From Candidatus Sumerlaeota bacterium (GTDB lineage: Bacteria; Sumerlaeota; Sumerlaeia; JAPLSS01): a DNA stretch of 32,659 nucleotides. Below, in pieces: positions 23,780 through 31,375 of the stretch (its first letter is position 1; each line of letters starts with the position of its first letter). The stretch lies in NCBI GenBank assembly GCA_026398515.1, contig JAPLSS010000502.1, forward strand, positions 1-32,659, written 5' to 3'. Position numbers and translations under genes: made by a program. Below the pieces are notes generated by a model that had not been told where the DNA came from, searched no databases, and saw only the letters and a list, made by a program, of their open reading frames with translations.

Positions 23780-25153
23780 ATGATTGTTACTCAACGGAAA
23801 CGCGTTCCTTGGCTATGGGTCGTCCTGATGGCCGTGCCGTTTTTCTCCGACACCTTCGTGGAACAATGCACGTTGCAGGCGCTGCCGTTCACCCTGAAGA
23901 AGTTCATCTCCAACCCGGCGCTGATCACCTTCGTGGGCAGCTTCAACATCCTGTTCAACTTCCTGGTCGGGCCGTTCGTCGCCTACAAGAGCGACCGCAT
24001 TTGGACGCGGTTCGGCCGGCGCAAGCCGTTCATCATCGGCGGGTGGATCGGCTTGGCGAGCGCGCTGGTCTTCACCCCCTTTGCGCCCAATTTCTGGGTT
24101 CTGGTGGTTGTGGTTGTTGTTTATCTGTTCTTCCAGGACCTGGCTTTTTCGGGGCCTTATAATCCGTTGTTCTACGAAGTGGTCCCGCTGCCGCAGCGCG
24201 GGCGCGCCGCGGCGTTCAACGTCTTCATGCAAAATATCGCCGGCTTGTTCTTCAGCGCCTTTTTCATCGGCCATTTCGACGAGGTCTTTCACCTGGGTTT
24301 GGGTCTGTCGTGGCTCCACGTTCCGGTCTCGGTGACCGGCGAGCAAGTCATCTACTTCACGGCCTCCGCGATCGTGGTGGGCATGCTTTTGCTCATTGGC
24401 CTGAACGTGAAAGAGACGGAGGTGGAAAGCCCGCTGCTCGGGGAACGGTTCTCCCTGCGGATTTTCCTCAAGAGCGTGTTCGGTGAGAAGCAATGGGTCC
24501 TCATTTACTTCCTCATTTTCTCGCAGATCGTCCTGAATCAGGGGCTCAACCAGCTGGGGCCCCTGCTGATCACCGAGCAATTCGGCTTCTCGAAACAGAT
24601 GCTCGGCTACATGGGCTTCATCAGCGGCATGCTTCGCATCCTGGTGGCCATCCCCATCGCCGGCATCTTCGCCGACAAGGTCGACCGGGTGCGCATCTTC
24701 CAGGTGGTGCTCATCCTGGCGACCCTCCACCACATGATTTACTGGACGTTCATCCATTTCTTCGCGCCTCACCCGACGTTCTGGGTCGTCGTCGGCTTCG
24801 ATATCGCGGGGACGTTCATCAACGCGACGGGGAACATCGCCGTCTGGCCCCTGTTCTTCGATTTCGTTCCGCGCGACCAGATGGGCACGGTGACCGCCGG
24901 CATGGGGTTCGTTCGCGGCATCGTCAAGATCGTGGTCATGAATTTCGTCGGCGTCTGGATCGCCTTATACTCCAAATTCCTGATGCCGCCGGGCACGTAC
25001 GACTACATGAGCGGCTTCCTGTGCACCTCCCTGCTGGGCGTTCTCGGCTGCGCCGCCAGTTTCTATTTCATGGCCGAGCGAAAGAAGGGCCGCGTCGTGG
25101 AATACGGACGCCTGGAGCAGGAAGGCCCGTCGCCCAGCGCCGAGACGGAGTGA
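23780..25153 (+). CDS. MFS / GPH-type sugar transporter, copy 2
   Basis: This 457-aa protein is a close paralogue of the transporter at 22301-23674, with the same length and collinear motifs: SDRIWTRFGRRKPFIIGGWI after helix 2, VVPLPQRGRAAAFNVFMQN near residue 135, NQGLNQLGPLLITEQFGFSK near 255, and FADKVDRVRIFQ near 298. The family is most likely a sugar/cation symporter in the inner membrane. Conservation of exact length suggests selection on both copies rather than decay. The ATG at 23780 follows AGGA by about 13 bases, as in copy 1. A GC-rich hairpin at 25184-25216 follows. Confidence 0.88.
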   Translation: MIVTQRKRVPWLWVVLMAVPFFSDTFVEQCTLQALPFTLKKFISNPALITFVGSFNILFNFLVGPFVAYKSDRIWTRFGRRKPFIIGGWIGLASALVFTPFAPNFWVLVVVVVVYLFFQDLAFSGPYNPLFYEVVPLPQRGRAAAFNVFMQNIAGLFFSAFFIGHFDEVFHLGLGLSWLHVPVSVTGEQVIYFTASAIVVGMLLLIGLNVKETEVESPLLGERFSLRIFLKSVFGEKQWVLIYFLIFSQIVLNQGLNQLGPLLITEQFGFSKQMLGYMGFISGMLRILVAIPIAGIFADKVDRVRIFQVVLILATLHHMIYWTFIHFFAPHPTFWVVVGFDIAGTFINATGNIAVWPLFFDFVPRDQMGTVTAGMGFVRGIVKIVVMNFVGVWIALYSKFLMPPGTYDYMSGFLCTSLLGVLGCAASFYFMAERKKGRVVEYGRLEQEGPSPSAETE

Positions 25154-25183
25154 CGGGACGGTCGTCACGGCTCAACAGGGCGG

Positions 25184-25216
25184 GCGCGGCCATGGGGGCT
25201 GTCGCCATGGCCGCGC
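25184..25216 (+). terminator. GC-rich hairpin after the second transporter
   Basis: Perfect 12-bp arms (GCGCGGCCATGG and CCATGGCCGCGC) with a 9-nt loop begin 30 bp after the transporter stop. There is no T run, so it may be a factor-assisted terminator or a stabilising structure. The remaining part of the 25154-25488 gap shows no gene that I trust. Confidence 0.5.
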
Positions 25217-25488
25217 AACAGCCCGGAACGCTGCCTCTCTGCGGGAGTGCCAACGAGACTGGACGGTTCGACACTCTCGGTCCGAGCTGCGGGCTTCTGG
25301 CGGGGCCGGCGGCGCGCCGATGGCGACCGTCGCCTAAACTCGCTCAACACAAACAGCGTCCGCATTGCGGCTGCCGGCATCTTCACCATTGCCTTGTCTT
25401 GCCGCCCGGCTTATTCTTCCTCGGTATTCACATGTAGGCGGGCCAACGGCGTCGAGGTTGCCGATCCTTCGATAGCGGCGGGGCGGCG

Positions 25489-27390
25489 ATGCGCGCTCGT
25501 GTTCTGGTCGTTTGGGCGGCGATGGCGGCCTTTGTCGTCTGGGCGCGCCTTGGCGGCCTCATTCGTGTCGGCTTCGGGCAAGTCGCCTTTCAGTTCCCCC
25601 GTCGAAGCATCTACACTCTAGCGCTGAGTCCGACGATTCCGCTTCTCGCCGTCGCGTGGGTATTGTTGACGGCGGCGGCTTTCGCGCCCACGCTGCGGCG
25701 CGCTCTGGCGAAGGCGGCCGGCCGGGTATCGTCGCGCCTGCCGGCGGCGCTCCTGCTGTTCCTTCTGGGGTTGAGCGCGTGGGATGCGCGGGAACGATGG
25801 GGCTGCTGGTTCGCCGCGCCGCTGACGGCGGGGCTCCTCGCCGCCGCGGCGGCCTTCTCCCCGCGGCGCGTTCGGTTTCGCGTCGCCTGGAGAGTGAAGC
25901 GGGCCTCCCGATGGCTTCGCGCCTTCTCCGTCCGCGGCGGCGCTTGGCTGGTTGGGGCCGTGTCGCTGCCCGTCTTGTTGGCCATTCGCTTCTTGCTCTA
26001 TCAGAACATCCCCTACACGGGCGACGGCGCCAGCGCCCTGTTTGAGGCGCATCTGATGGCCATGGGCCGCTTGAAACTGCCGTCGCCGGAATTCCCCGAG
26101 TTTTTCATGGGCACGGGGATCATCGTCGACAACGGGTGGTATTCCATGTATCCGCCGGGGCATTCGCTGCTCCTGGCGGCCGGCGTTTTTCTTCACGTTC
26201 CCTGGCTGGTCGGGGCGCTGTCGGGAGCGGCGACGGCGGCGCTGGTGTACAGCGTCGGCGCGCGCTGGTTCGGGAAACGGTGCGGCGCGCTGGCGGCGTT
26301 GCTGCTGATGACGTCGCCTCAGTGGCTGGCGATGTCGCCGTCGTGCATGAGCCATACGACCGCCAGCCTGTGGCTCGCCGTGGCTCTGGCCGCCCTGTGT
26401 TGGAGCGAAGGGGGCCATTCCACGCGTAATGGCGGGCTGGGCGGGCTGGCGATTGGATTGGCCTGCGCAACGCGCCCGGCGACGGGTTTGGCGGTGGGCG
26501 CGCCGCTGGCGGTCGCGTTTTGGGCCCGGCAGTGGAAACGCCCGAACGGGCGCCGGGCGATCCTGGCCGCCGCGCTGGCCCTCGCCGCCGTGGGAGTCCT
26601 GGGCCTGCTGTACAACTGGGGGACGACGGGCGATCCGTTCGAATTGGGGTATCGCCACGCAGGCGCGTATCCCCGGTTGGGATTCGGCGCGCCGAACGGA
26701 CACACGCCGCTGAAAGGGCTGTTTCAGACGCTCAACAATCTGTGGGCGCTTTCGGCGTGGGGCGCGGGGACCTTTCCCGGCCTGTACGTTTTTCTCGCGC
26801 TGTGGTGGCTCCTCGGCCCCTTCGGCTGGCGCGAACGGACATTGGCCGCTTGCTGGGTGGCGCTGCCCTTTGTGTATTTCTTCTATTATTATCAGGATTA
26901 CTGCATCGGGCCGCGTCTTCTGTATGAGAGCGGGCCGGCGGGGGCGCTGCTGGCGGCGCGCGGCGTCGAGGCGCTGTTTGCCCGGCTGGCCGCCGCCGCG
27001 CCCCCCGGCGCGCGCCATCGACTCGGCGCCCGGGCGTTCACCGCCTGCGCGGCGGCCTTGGCCATCGGCGCGATTCCTTCGGACCTGAACTGGCTAGACC
27101 GCATCAGCGGCATCCACGCCGGCAATGTGGCGCTCATGCAGGGATGTCGCCAGTTCGAGAGCGATCCGAAAGCGGTGGTGTTCATCTACGATTTTCGCCA
27201 GGCGATCACCGTGGCTGAGAACCTTCGGCATCCTGACGGCCCCCTGTTTCTCAAGGGGCAGGGGAAGACGCGGGATGGACAGTTTGTCGCCGCGCATCCC
27301 GACCGGCGCTATTGGCTGATTACCGGCGGTACGACCGTGTCGTACGAAGAGGCGCTGAAAGGCTCGCAAGAAGCGAATGCGACGGATTGA
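25489..27390 (+). CDS. Polytopic GT-C-like membrane glycosyltransferase (putative)
   Basis: This 633-aa protein has ten or more hydrophobic segments. The soluble loop after the first membrane segments of the main domain holds YTGDGASALFEAHLMAMGRL and NGWYSMYPPGHSLLLAAG (residues about 182-235). 'YPPGHS' after an acidic loop is seen in PMT/ArnT-like GT-C enzymes, which move sugars from lipid carriers onto acceptors outside the inner membrane. The C-terminal part (VVFIYDFRQAITVAENLRHP near 565) would be a periplasmic domain. Donor and acceptor are unknown, and catalytic acidic residues are not certain. The ribosome-binding site is weak. It ends 5 bp from the stop of the convergent permease gene. 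Confidence 0.6.
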   Translation: MRARVLVVWAAMAAFVVWARLGGLIRVGFGQVAFQFPRRSIYTLALSPTIPLLAVAWVLLTAAAFAPTLRRALAKAAGRVSSRLPAALLLFLLGLSAWDARERWGCWFAAPLTAGLLAAAAAFSPRRVRFRVAWRVKRASRWLRAFSVRGGAWLVGAVSLPVLLAIRFLLYQNIPYTGDGASALFEAHLMAMGRLKLPSPEFPEFFMGTGIIVDNGWYSMYPPGHSLLLAAGVFLHVPWLVGALSGAATAALVYSVGARWFGKRCGALAALLLMTSPQWLAMSPSCMSHTTASLWLAVALAALCWSEGGHSTRNGGLGGLAIGLACATRPATGLAVGAPLAVAFWARQWKRPNGRRAILAAALALAAVGVLGLLYNWGTTGDPFELGYRHAGAYPRLGFGAPNGHTPLKGLFQTLNNLWALSAWGAGTFPGLYVFLALWWLLGPFGWRERTLAACWVALPFVYFFYYYQDYCIGPRLLYESGPAGALLAARGVEALFARLAAAAPPGARHRLGARAFTACAAALAIGAIPSDLNWLDRISGIHAGNVALMQGCRQFESDPKAVVFIYDFRQAITVAENLRHPDGPLFLKGQGKTRDGQFVAAHPDRRYWLITGGTTVSYEEALKGSQEANATD

Positions 27391-27395
27391 CTCCG

Positions 27396-28943
27396 TCATT
27401 CGCCTTTCTTGCCTTCCGCTACCCATTGCCCCAGCGCCCAGAGGAGCGCGCTCAGGGCGAGCGACAATGCGCCGTACATCAGGCTGAAGGCGGCCACGTG
27501 GCTCGCCGGGCCGATGTGCAACCGGCTGTGCAGGCGGTGCGAAAGCAGATCGATCCCCGGCGCCGAGAGAAGAGTGGTCGCGCCGACCTCGCCCAGGACT
27601 AGCGCCAGGCACCCCGCCGCCGCCGCCGCGATCGTCGCGCTGAGGGCCGGCCCCAGGAGCCGCGTCTGGCGGATGCGGTCGGGAACCGCGGCTAGCCGCG
27701 CCGTTTCCAGGAACTCGCGCCCGAGCAGTCGGCGCGCCGCTAGAAACGCCAATAGCGCGAACGGCAGGAACCGCGCCGTCCACGCCAACACCCACGCCGC
27801 GCTCGTCCCGTAGACGGCGCCCTGAAAGAACGGCTGGTTCCAAAAACGGATGATCCCAATGCCTACGATGGCCGGAGCCACCGCGGCCGGGGCGACCGCG
27901 GCGCACACGGCAAACGCCCCTGTCCGCCGCCAGCGCGAGGCCATGTCGGCCAGCGCCCAGCCCAGCCCCAGGCAGATGGCCATTCCCGCCATGTACGGGA
28001 GCATCGTGTCGCGCAGCCCGTCCCAGACGTCGGGCGCCATGGCGCGCAACGCCTGCCGGTCGAGGCCCTGGCGGAAAAGCCCGACCATCGGCGCCGCGAA
28101 CGCCGCCGCGACGAACGCGCCCCAAACCACCCACGGCGCCCGGCCCGGGACGTACAGCGCGCGCCAGCGCGTGGCCGAGCGGTCGGTCGGGCGCGCGGCC
28201 TGGATGCGGCGCCACGCGTAGAATCCCAAGGCCAGCGCGGGAAGGACGGGCAGGAACGCCAACGCTGCCGGCGCGCCAACGGAGAACGTCGCCTGGAAGC
28301 TCGCGTAGATCTCCAACGGCAAACTCGGATGGTTCAACGCGGCGGGGATTTCGAACTGCGATAGCGCTAGGGCGGCGATCGCCAGAAACGCCGCCCCCAG
28401 CGGACCGGCCAGGTGGGGCAGCTCGATGCGCAGGAGCCGGCGCCAAGAACGGACGCCGGACAAACGGGCCGCCTCGACGCCGGAGGCGTCCTGCCAGCGC
28501 CGCGCGGCCAACGCGAAGGCCGCGGCCAGCGGCGCGTAGGACAAGCCCATGGCCGCCGCGCAGCCGACGCTGGCCAGCCAAGCCGAGTGGAGGACCGGCC
28601 AGGCGGGAACGAACGAATCGGCCACGGCCTTCCATCCGACGCCGTAGACGGTCGGGGGCGTGGCCAGCGGCCCCAGGGCCAGCGCGGCCAGCCAGCGCCC
28701 GCGCCGGGGAATCCCCGCCAGCGCGAGCGCGGCCGCGGCTGAAATTGCGACGGCGCCCGCGCCCAAGGCGACCGCCGCCGTGCGGCCAAACAAGCGCCAC
28801 GCCGACGGGTCGAGAAAGACGGCCGCCGCCCGCCGCCGCTCTTCCCCCGTTCGCAACAATTCCCCCGCCACCGTGAGCAGCGGCGCCAGGCTGATCACGG
28901 CCAGCGCCGCCAAGGCCAAGGAATAGAGAATTCGTCTAGGCAT
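27396..28943 (-). CDS. Two-domain ABC transporter permease (FbpB/ThiP-like)
   Basis: This 515-aa protein consists of two similar membrane halves, each with about six segments, as in permeases for ferric iron or thiamine. Both halves carry the EAA-type loop that contacts the ATPase: EAARLSGVRSWRRLLRIELP near residue 180 and ETARLAAVPDRIRQTRLLGP near 420. The ATG at 28943 is chosen because the preceding in-frame codons are not hydrophobic and MPRRILYSLALAALAVISL gives the first helix. No ATPase or substrate-binding protein lies nearby, so the substrate is open; thiC is about 8 kb away and not evidence of thiamine transport. The protein is unusually Ala-rich. Confidence 0.85.
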   Translation of the reverse strand: MPRRILYSLALAALAVISLAPLLTVAGELLRTGEERRRAAAVFLDPSAWRLFGRTAAVALGAGAVAISAAAALALAGIPRRGRWLAALALGPLATPPTVYGVGWKAVADSFVPAWPVLHSAWLASVGCAAAMGLSYAPLAAAFALAARRWQDASGVEAARLSGVRSWRRLLRIELPHLAGPLGAAFLAIAALALSQFEIPAALNHPSLPLEIYASFQATFSVGAPAALAFLPVLPALALGFYAWRRIQAARPTDRSATRWRALYVPGRAPWVVWGAFVAAAFAAPMVGLFRQGLDRQALRAMAPDVWDGLRDTMLPYMAGMAICLGLGWALADMASRWRRTGAFAVCAAVAPAAVAPAIVGIGIIRFWNQPFFQGAVYGTSAAWVLAWTARFLPFALLAFLAARRLLGREFLETARLAAVPDRIRQTRLLGPALSATIAAAAAGCLALVLGEVGATTLLSAPGIDLLSHRLHSRLHIGPASHVAAFSLMYGALSLALSALLWALGQWVAEGKKGE

Positions 28944-28994
28944 GCAGGAAAGCCTGCTAAGATCCCCGGGGCGCCGAGAGCCGCTTTCAGGAAT

Positions 28995-29053
28995 CGCCGC
29001 GGAGACGCGGGGACGCAAAGGAAGACGGGAGGAGCCTCAGCGTCTCCGCGGCG
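28995..29053. repeat. Inverted repeat CGCCGCGGAGACGC overlapping the sulfatase stop
   Basis: Perfect 14-bp arms at 28995-29008 and 29040-29053 with a 31-nt loop. The right arm encodes the last residues of the sulfatase (RRR) and the loop contains its stop codon. The structure could act as a terminator for the sulfatase transcript, though it lacks a T run. Confidence 0.7.
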
Positions 29054-30545
29054 TGATGTCCCCCGTCGGGCGGAATGGGTTCGTCTCCGGATCGTGCCAG
29101 ACGAACAGCCGGTCGCGCAGTTCCTTGCGGACCTTCTGCAATCCGGGATCGGCGATCCGATTCACGTATTCGCCCGGGTCCGCCTCGTGGTCGTACAACT
29201 CATCCGTCGTGCCGTGATTGAAGATGTACTTGTACCGCCGCGTGCGGACCATATAGGAGCACACCGCGGCGCGCAGGTTGTATTCGCTGAACGCGGCCTC
29301 GGGGCCTTCGAGACCGGGATCGCGCGCCACGTCGGCGAAACTCCGGGCATCCATCCGCGCCGGGGCGCCGGGCATTTCCATCAGCGTGGTGTGCTTTGGC
29401 GGTTCAAGCCCCGTCAATTCCAGCAAGGTCGGGTACAAGCCGATCAACTCCGTCAGCGCGTCCGTGGTCTTCCTCTGCGGGATGAGCTTCGGATAACTCA
29501 CAACCAGCGGCATGCGAACCGACGACTCGAACAGGCAGAACTTCTGATACATGCCGTGGTCGCCGTCCAGTTCGCCGTGGTCGGACGTGTAGACGAGGAT
29601 CGTATCGTCGAGCAGCCCTGTTTCCTCCAGCGTGTCCAACACCTGCCCGATGCGCGTGTCGACGAAGGCGAGGTTGCCGCGATAGCCGGCGCGATGGGCC
29701 TTCAGGCGCTTCTCGCCCAGTTTTTGGAAACCCTGGCTCTTCTGCTGCAAGTGCGGCGGGTAGGTCGAAATATCGCCCACCGGCGGCAGCGTCATCCGGT
29801 CCACCGGGTAGCGCGCCGCCCACTCGCGCGGCGGAAAGAGCGGCGTGTGCGGTTTCATGAAGCTGGCGATCAGGAAGAACGGCTCGCCGCGGCGGGCGCG
29901 CAGGAACTTCGCCGTCTCGCGCGCGATGAACGAGTCGAGATGGTCTTCCGCGTCCAGCGCCGAGGCCACGTCGTCGAACGTGAACCGCTCGACGTTGCCG
30001 CGCCACGGCGACTTCCCGTCGATCCACAAGCCCGAAACATCGGGAAAGCCCGCGCCGTGGTCGTCCACCGTGTTGAAGAAGTTGGGCCCGATCGGGTTGT
30101 TGGCGATCTCGTTGGCGTAGTGTTGCTCCTTCGGCCCCAGATACATCAGCCAGTCGTTGATCGACAGGTAGTATTGAAAGCCGTGTTTGAACCCGTCGTT
30201 GAAGTGCATCTTGCCGATGAGGCCCGTCAAGTAGCCGTGGTCGGCGAAGTGGTGGGCCATCGTGCGATAGCGCCAGTCGAGCCGGTCGGTGTTGTTGATG
30301 GAGCCGGTGGTGTGGGAATACAGCCCGGTGAGCATGGCCATACGCGAGGCGACGCAGACGGGGTAGGGGCAGTAGGCGTGGGTGAAGCGCACCCCGCGGG
30401 CGGCGATGCGGTCGATGTTCGGCGTCGGCGCGTCGTCGCGGCCGGCGCAGGTCATCATGTCCCAGCGATGCTGGTCGGTCATGATGACGAGGACATTCGG
30501 ACGGCCCGCGGCGGACGGCCGGATTTCACCAGGGGAGGAAGGCAT
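29037..30545 (-). CDS. Cys-type sulfatase (arylsulfatase superfamily)
   Basis: This 502-aa alkaline-phosphatase-superfamily sulfatase hydrolyses sulfate esters, probably of polysaccharides. The N terminus has NVLVIMTDQHRWD with metal-ligand Asp24. The active-site motif is VCVASRMAMLTG, with Cys64 as the residue normally converted to formylglycine; Ala occupies the place of the usual Pro, a variant accepted by anaerobic maturases. GKMHFN near 115 and YTSDHGELDGDHGM near 315 supply further active-site and metal-binding residues. The ATG at 30545 has AAGGAG seven bases upstream and is preferred over 30596. No signal peptide is visible. No maturase gene lies in the window. Substrate unknown. Confidence 0.93.
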   Translation of the reverse strand: MPSSPGEIRPSAAGRPNVLVIMTDQHRWDMMTCAGRDDAPTPNIDRIAARGVRFTHAYCPYPVCVASRMAMLTGLYSHTTGSINNTDRLDWRYRTMAHHFADHGYLTGLIGKMHFNDGFKHGFQYYLSINDWLMYLGPKEQHYANEIANNPIGPNFFNTVDDHGAGFPDVSGLWIDGKSPWRGNVERFTFDDVASALDAEDHLDSFIARETAKFLRARRGEPFFLIASFMKPHTPLFPPREWAARYPVDRMTLPPVGDISTYPPHLQQKSQGFQKLGEKRLKAHRAGYRGNLAFVDTRIGQVLDTLEETGLLDDTILVYTSDHGELDGDHGMYQKFCLFESSVRMPLVVSYPKLIPQRKTTDALTELIGLYPTLLELTGLEPPKHTTLMEMPGAPARMDARSFADVARDPGLEGPEAAFSEYNLRAAVCSYMVRTRRYKYIFNHGTTDELYDHEADPGEYVNRIADPGLQKVRKELRDRLFVWHDPETNPFRPTGDITPRRR

Positions 30546-30721
30546 GAAGGATCTCCTTGCCGGGGGCGACTCGCGATCCCGGCGCAACCGCGACAAGGAA
30601 GTGTAGGGGGAGCGCTCGACGGCGAGTCAATGGCAAATCGAGATTTCAAGCAGTCAAACGCAGGGGCGGCTGCTTCGCCCCTGCCCGTTTTGCGGACATC
30701 ATGCGCATCGGCGCGCTTGTC

Positions 30722-31375
30722 TCAATAGAAAACCCGGGGAATGATGAACTGCCGCTGGTTCAGGATGACGCCCTGCACGGGACAGCCGTTGCTCTGCAGA
30801 TCCGTCAACGCCCGCTTGACCACCTCGCGCTGCGTCGAATGGGCGCGCACCACGACGTAGAAATCGTCGATCTCCGACACCCCGCGGTAGACGTGAATGT
30901 TGACCAGCACGGGCGAGCAATCCACTACGATCAGGTCGAACCGCGTCTTGAGTTCCGAGAGCAACTGTGGAAGGCGCGTCGACACCTGCAGCGGCGCCGA
31001 GGCGATGGAATTCAGATTAAAGGGAATCAACGCCACCGAGGGGCCGATTTGCGTCTCGTGCAGGATCTCCTCGACGCTGACGTTGCCCATCACGTAGTCC
31101 GTCAGTCCGGGATGGCCGGTCTGCTCCAGCAGCCGGTTCAGCTCCGGATTGTCGTAGTTGGCGTCGACCAGGCAAATCCGATAGCGTTCGCCGTTCTCCA
31201 TGGCGATGCGCCGGACGAGGTTGAGCACGATGGTCGTGGTCCCCTCGCGGCGAGTCGAGGACACGAACGCCACCGCCAGCCCCACACCCGCCGGCGCCTT
31301 CTCCGCGCGGCGCCGATAGATCCGCGTCAGCAGCGCATCGAGCTCCGATTCGATGTTGACGACGCCCGGGCTCAT
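30722..31375 (-). CDS. CpsD/CapB-like exopolysaccharide ATPase with degenerate P-loop
   Basis: This 217-aa protein has the fold of bacterial tyrosine kinases that regulate polysaccharide polymerisation with a Wzz-like partner. Walker A is SSTRREGTTTIVLNL, with Thr46 where Lys is expected in GK[ST]T. Walker A' is ICLVDANYDNPEL (Asp71), and Walker B is DLIVVDCSPV (about 138-147). The C terminus has a single Tyr as last residue rather than a Tyr cluster. The Lys replacement suggests weak or absent ATP hydrolysis, so it may be structural or use another residue. Its start overlaps the stop of the Wzz-like gene by four bases, so the two are translationally coupled. Confidence 0.82.
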   Translation of the reverse strand: MSPGVVNIESELDALLTRIYRRRAEKAPAGVGLAVAFVSSTRREGTTTIVLNLVRRIAMENGERYRICLVDANYDNPELNRLLEQTGHPGLTDYVMGNVSVEEILHETQIGPSVALIPFNLNSIASAPLQVSTRLPQLLSELKTRFDLIVVDCSPVLVNIHVYRGVSEIDDFYVVVRAHSTQREVVKRALTDLQSNGCPVQGVILNQRQFIIPRVFY

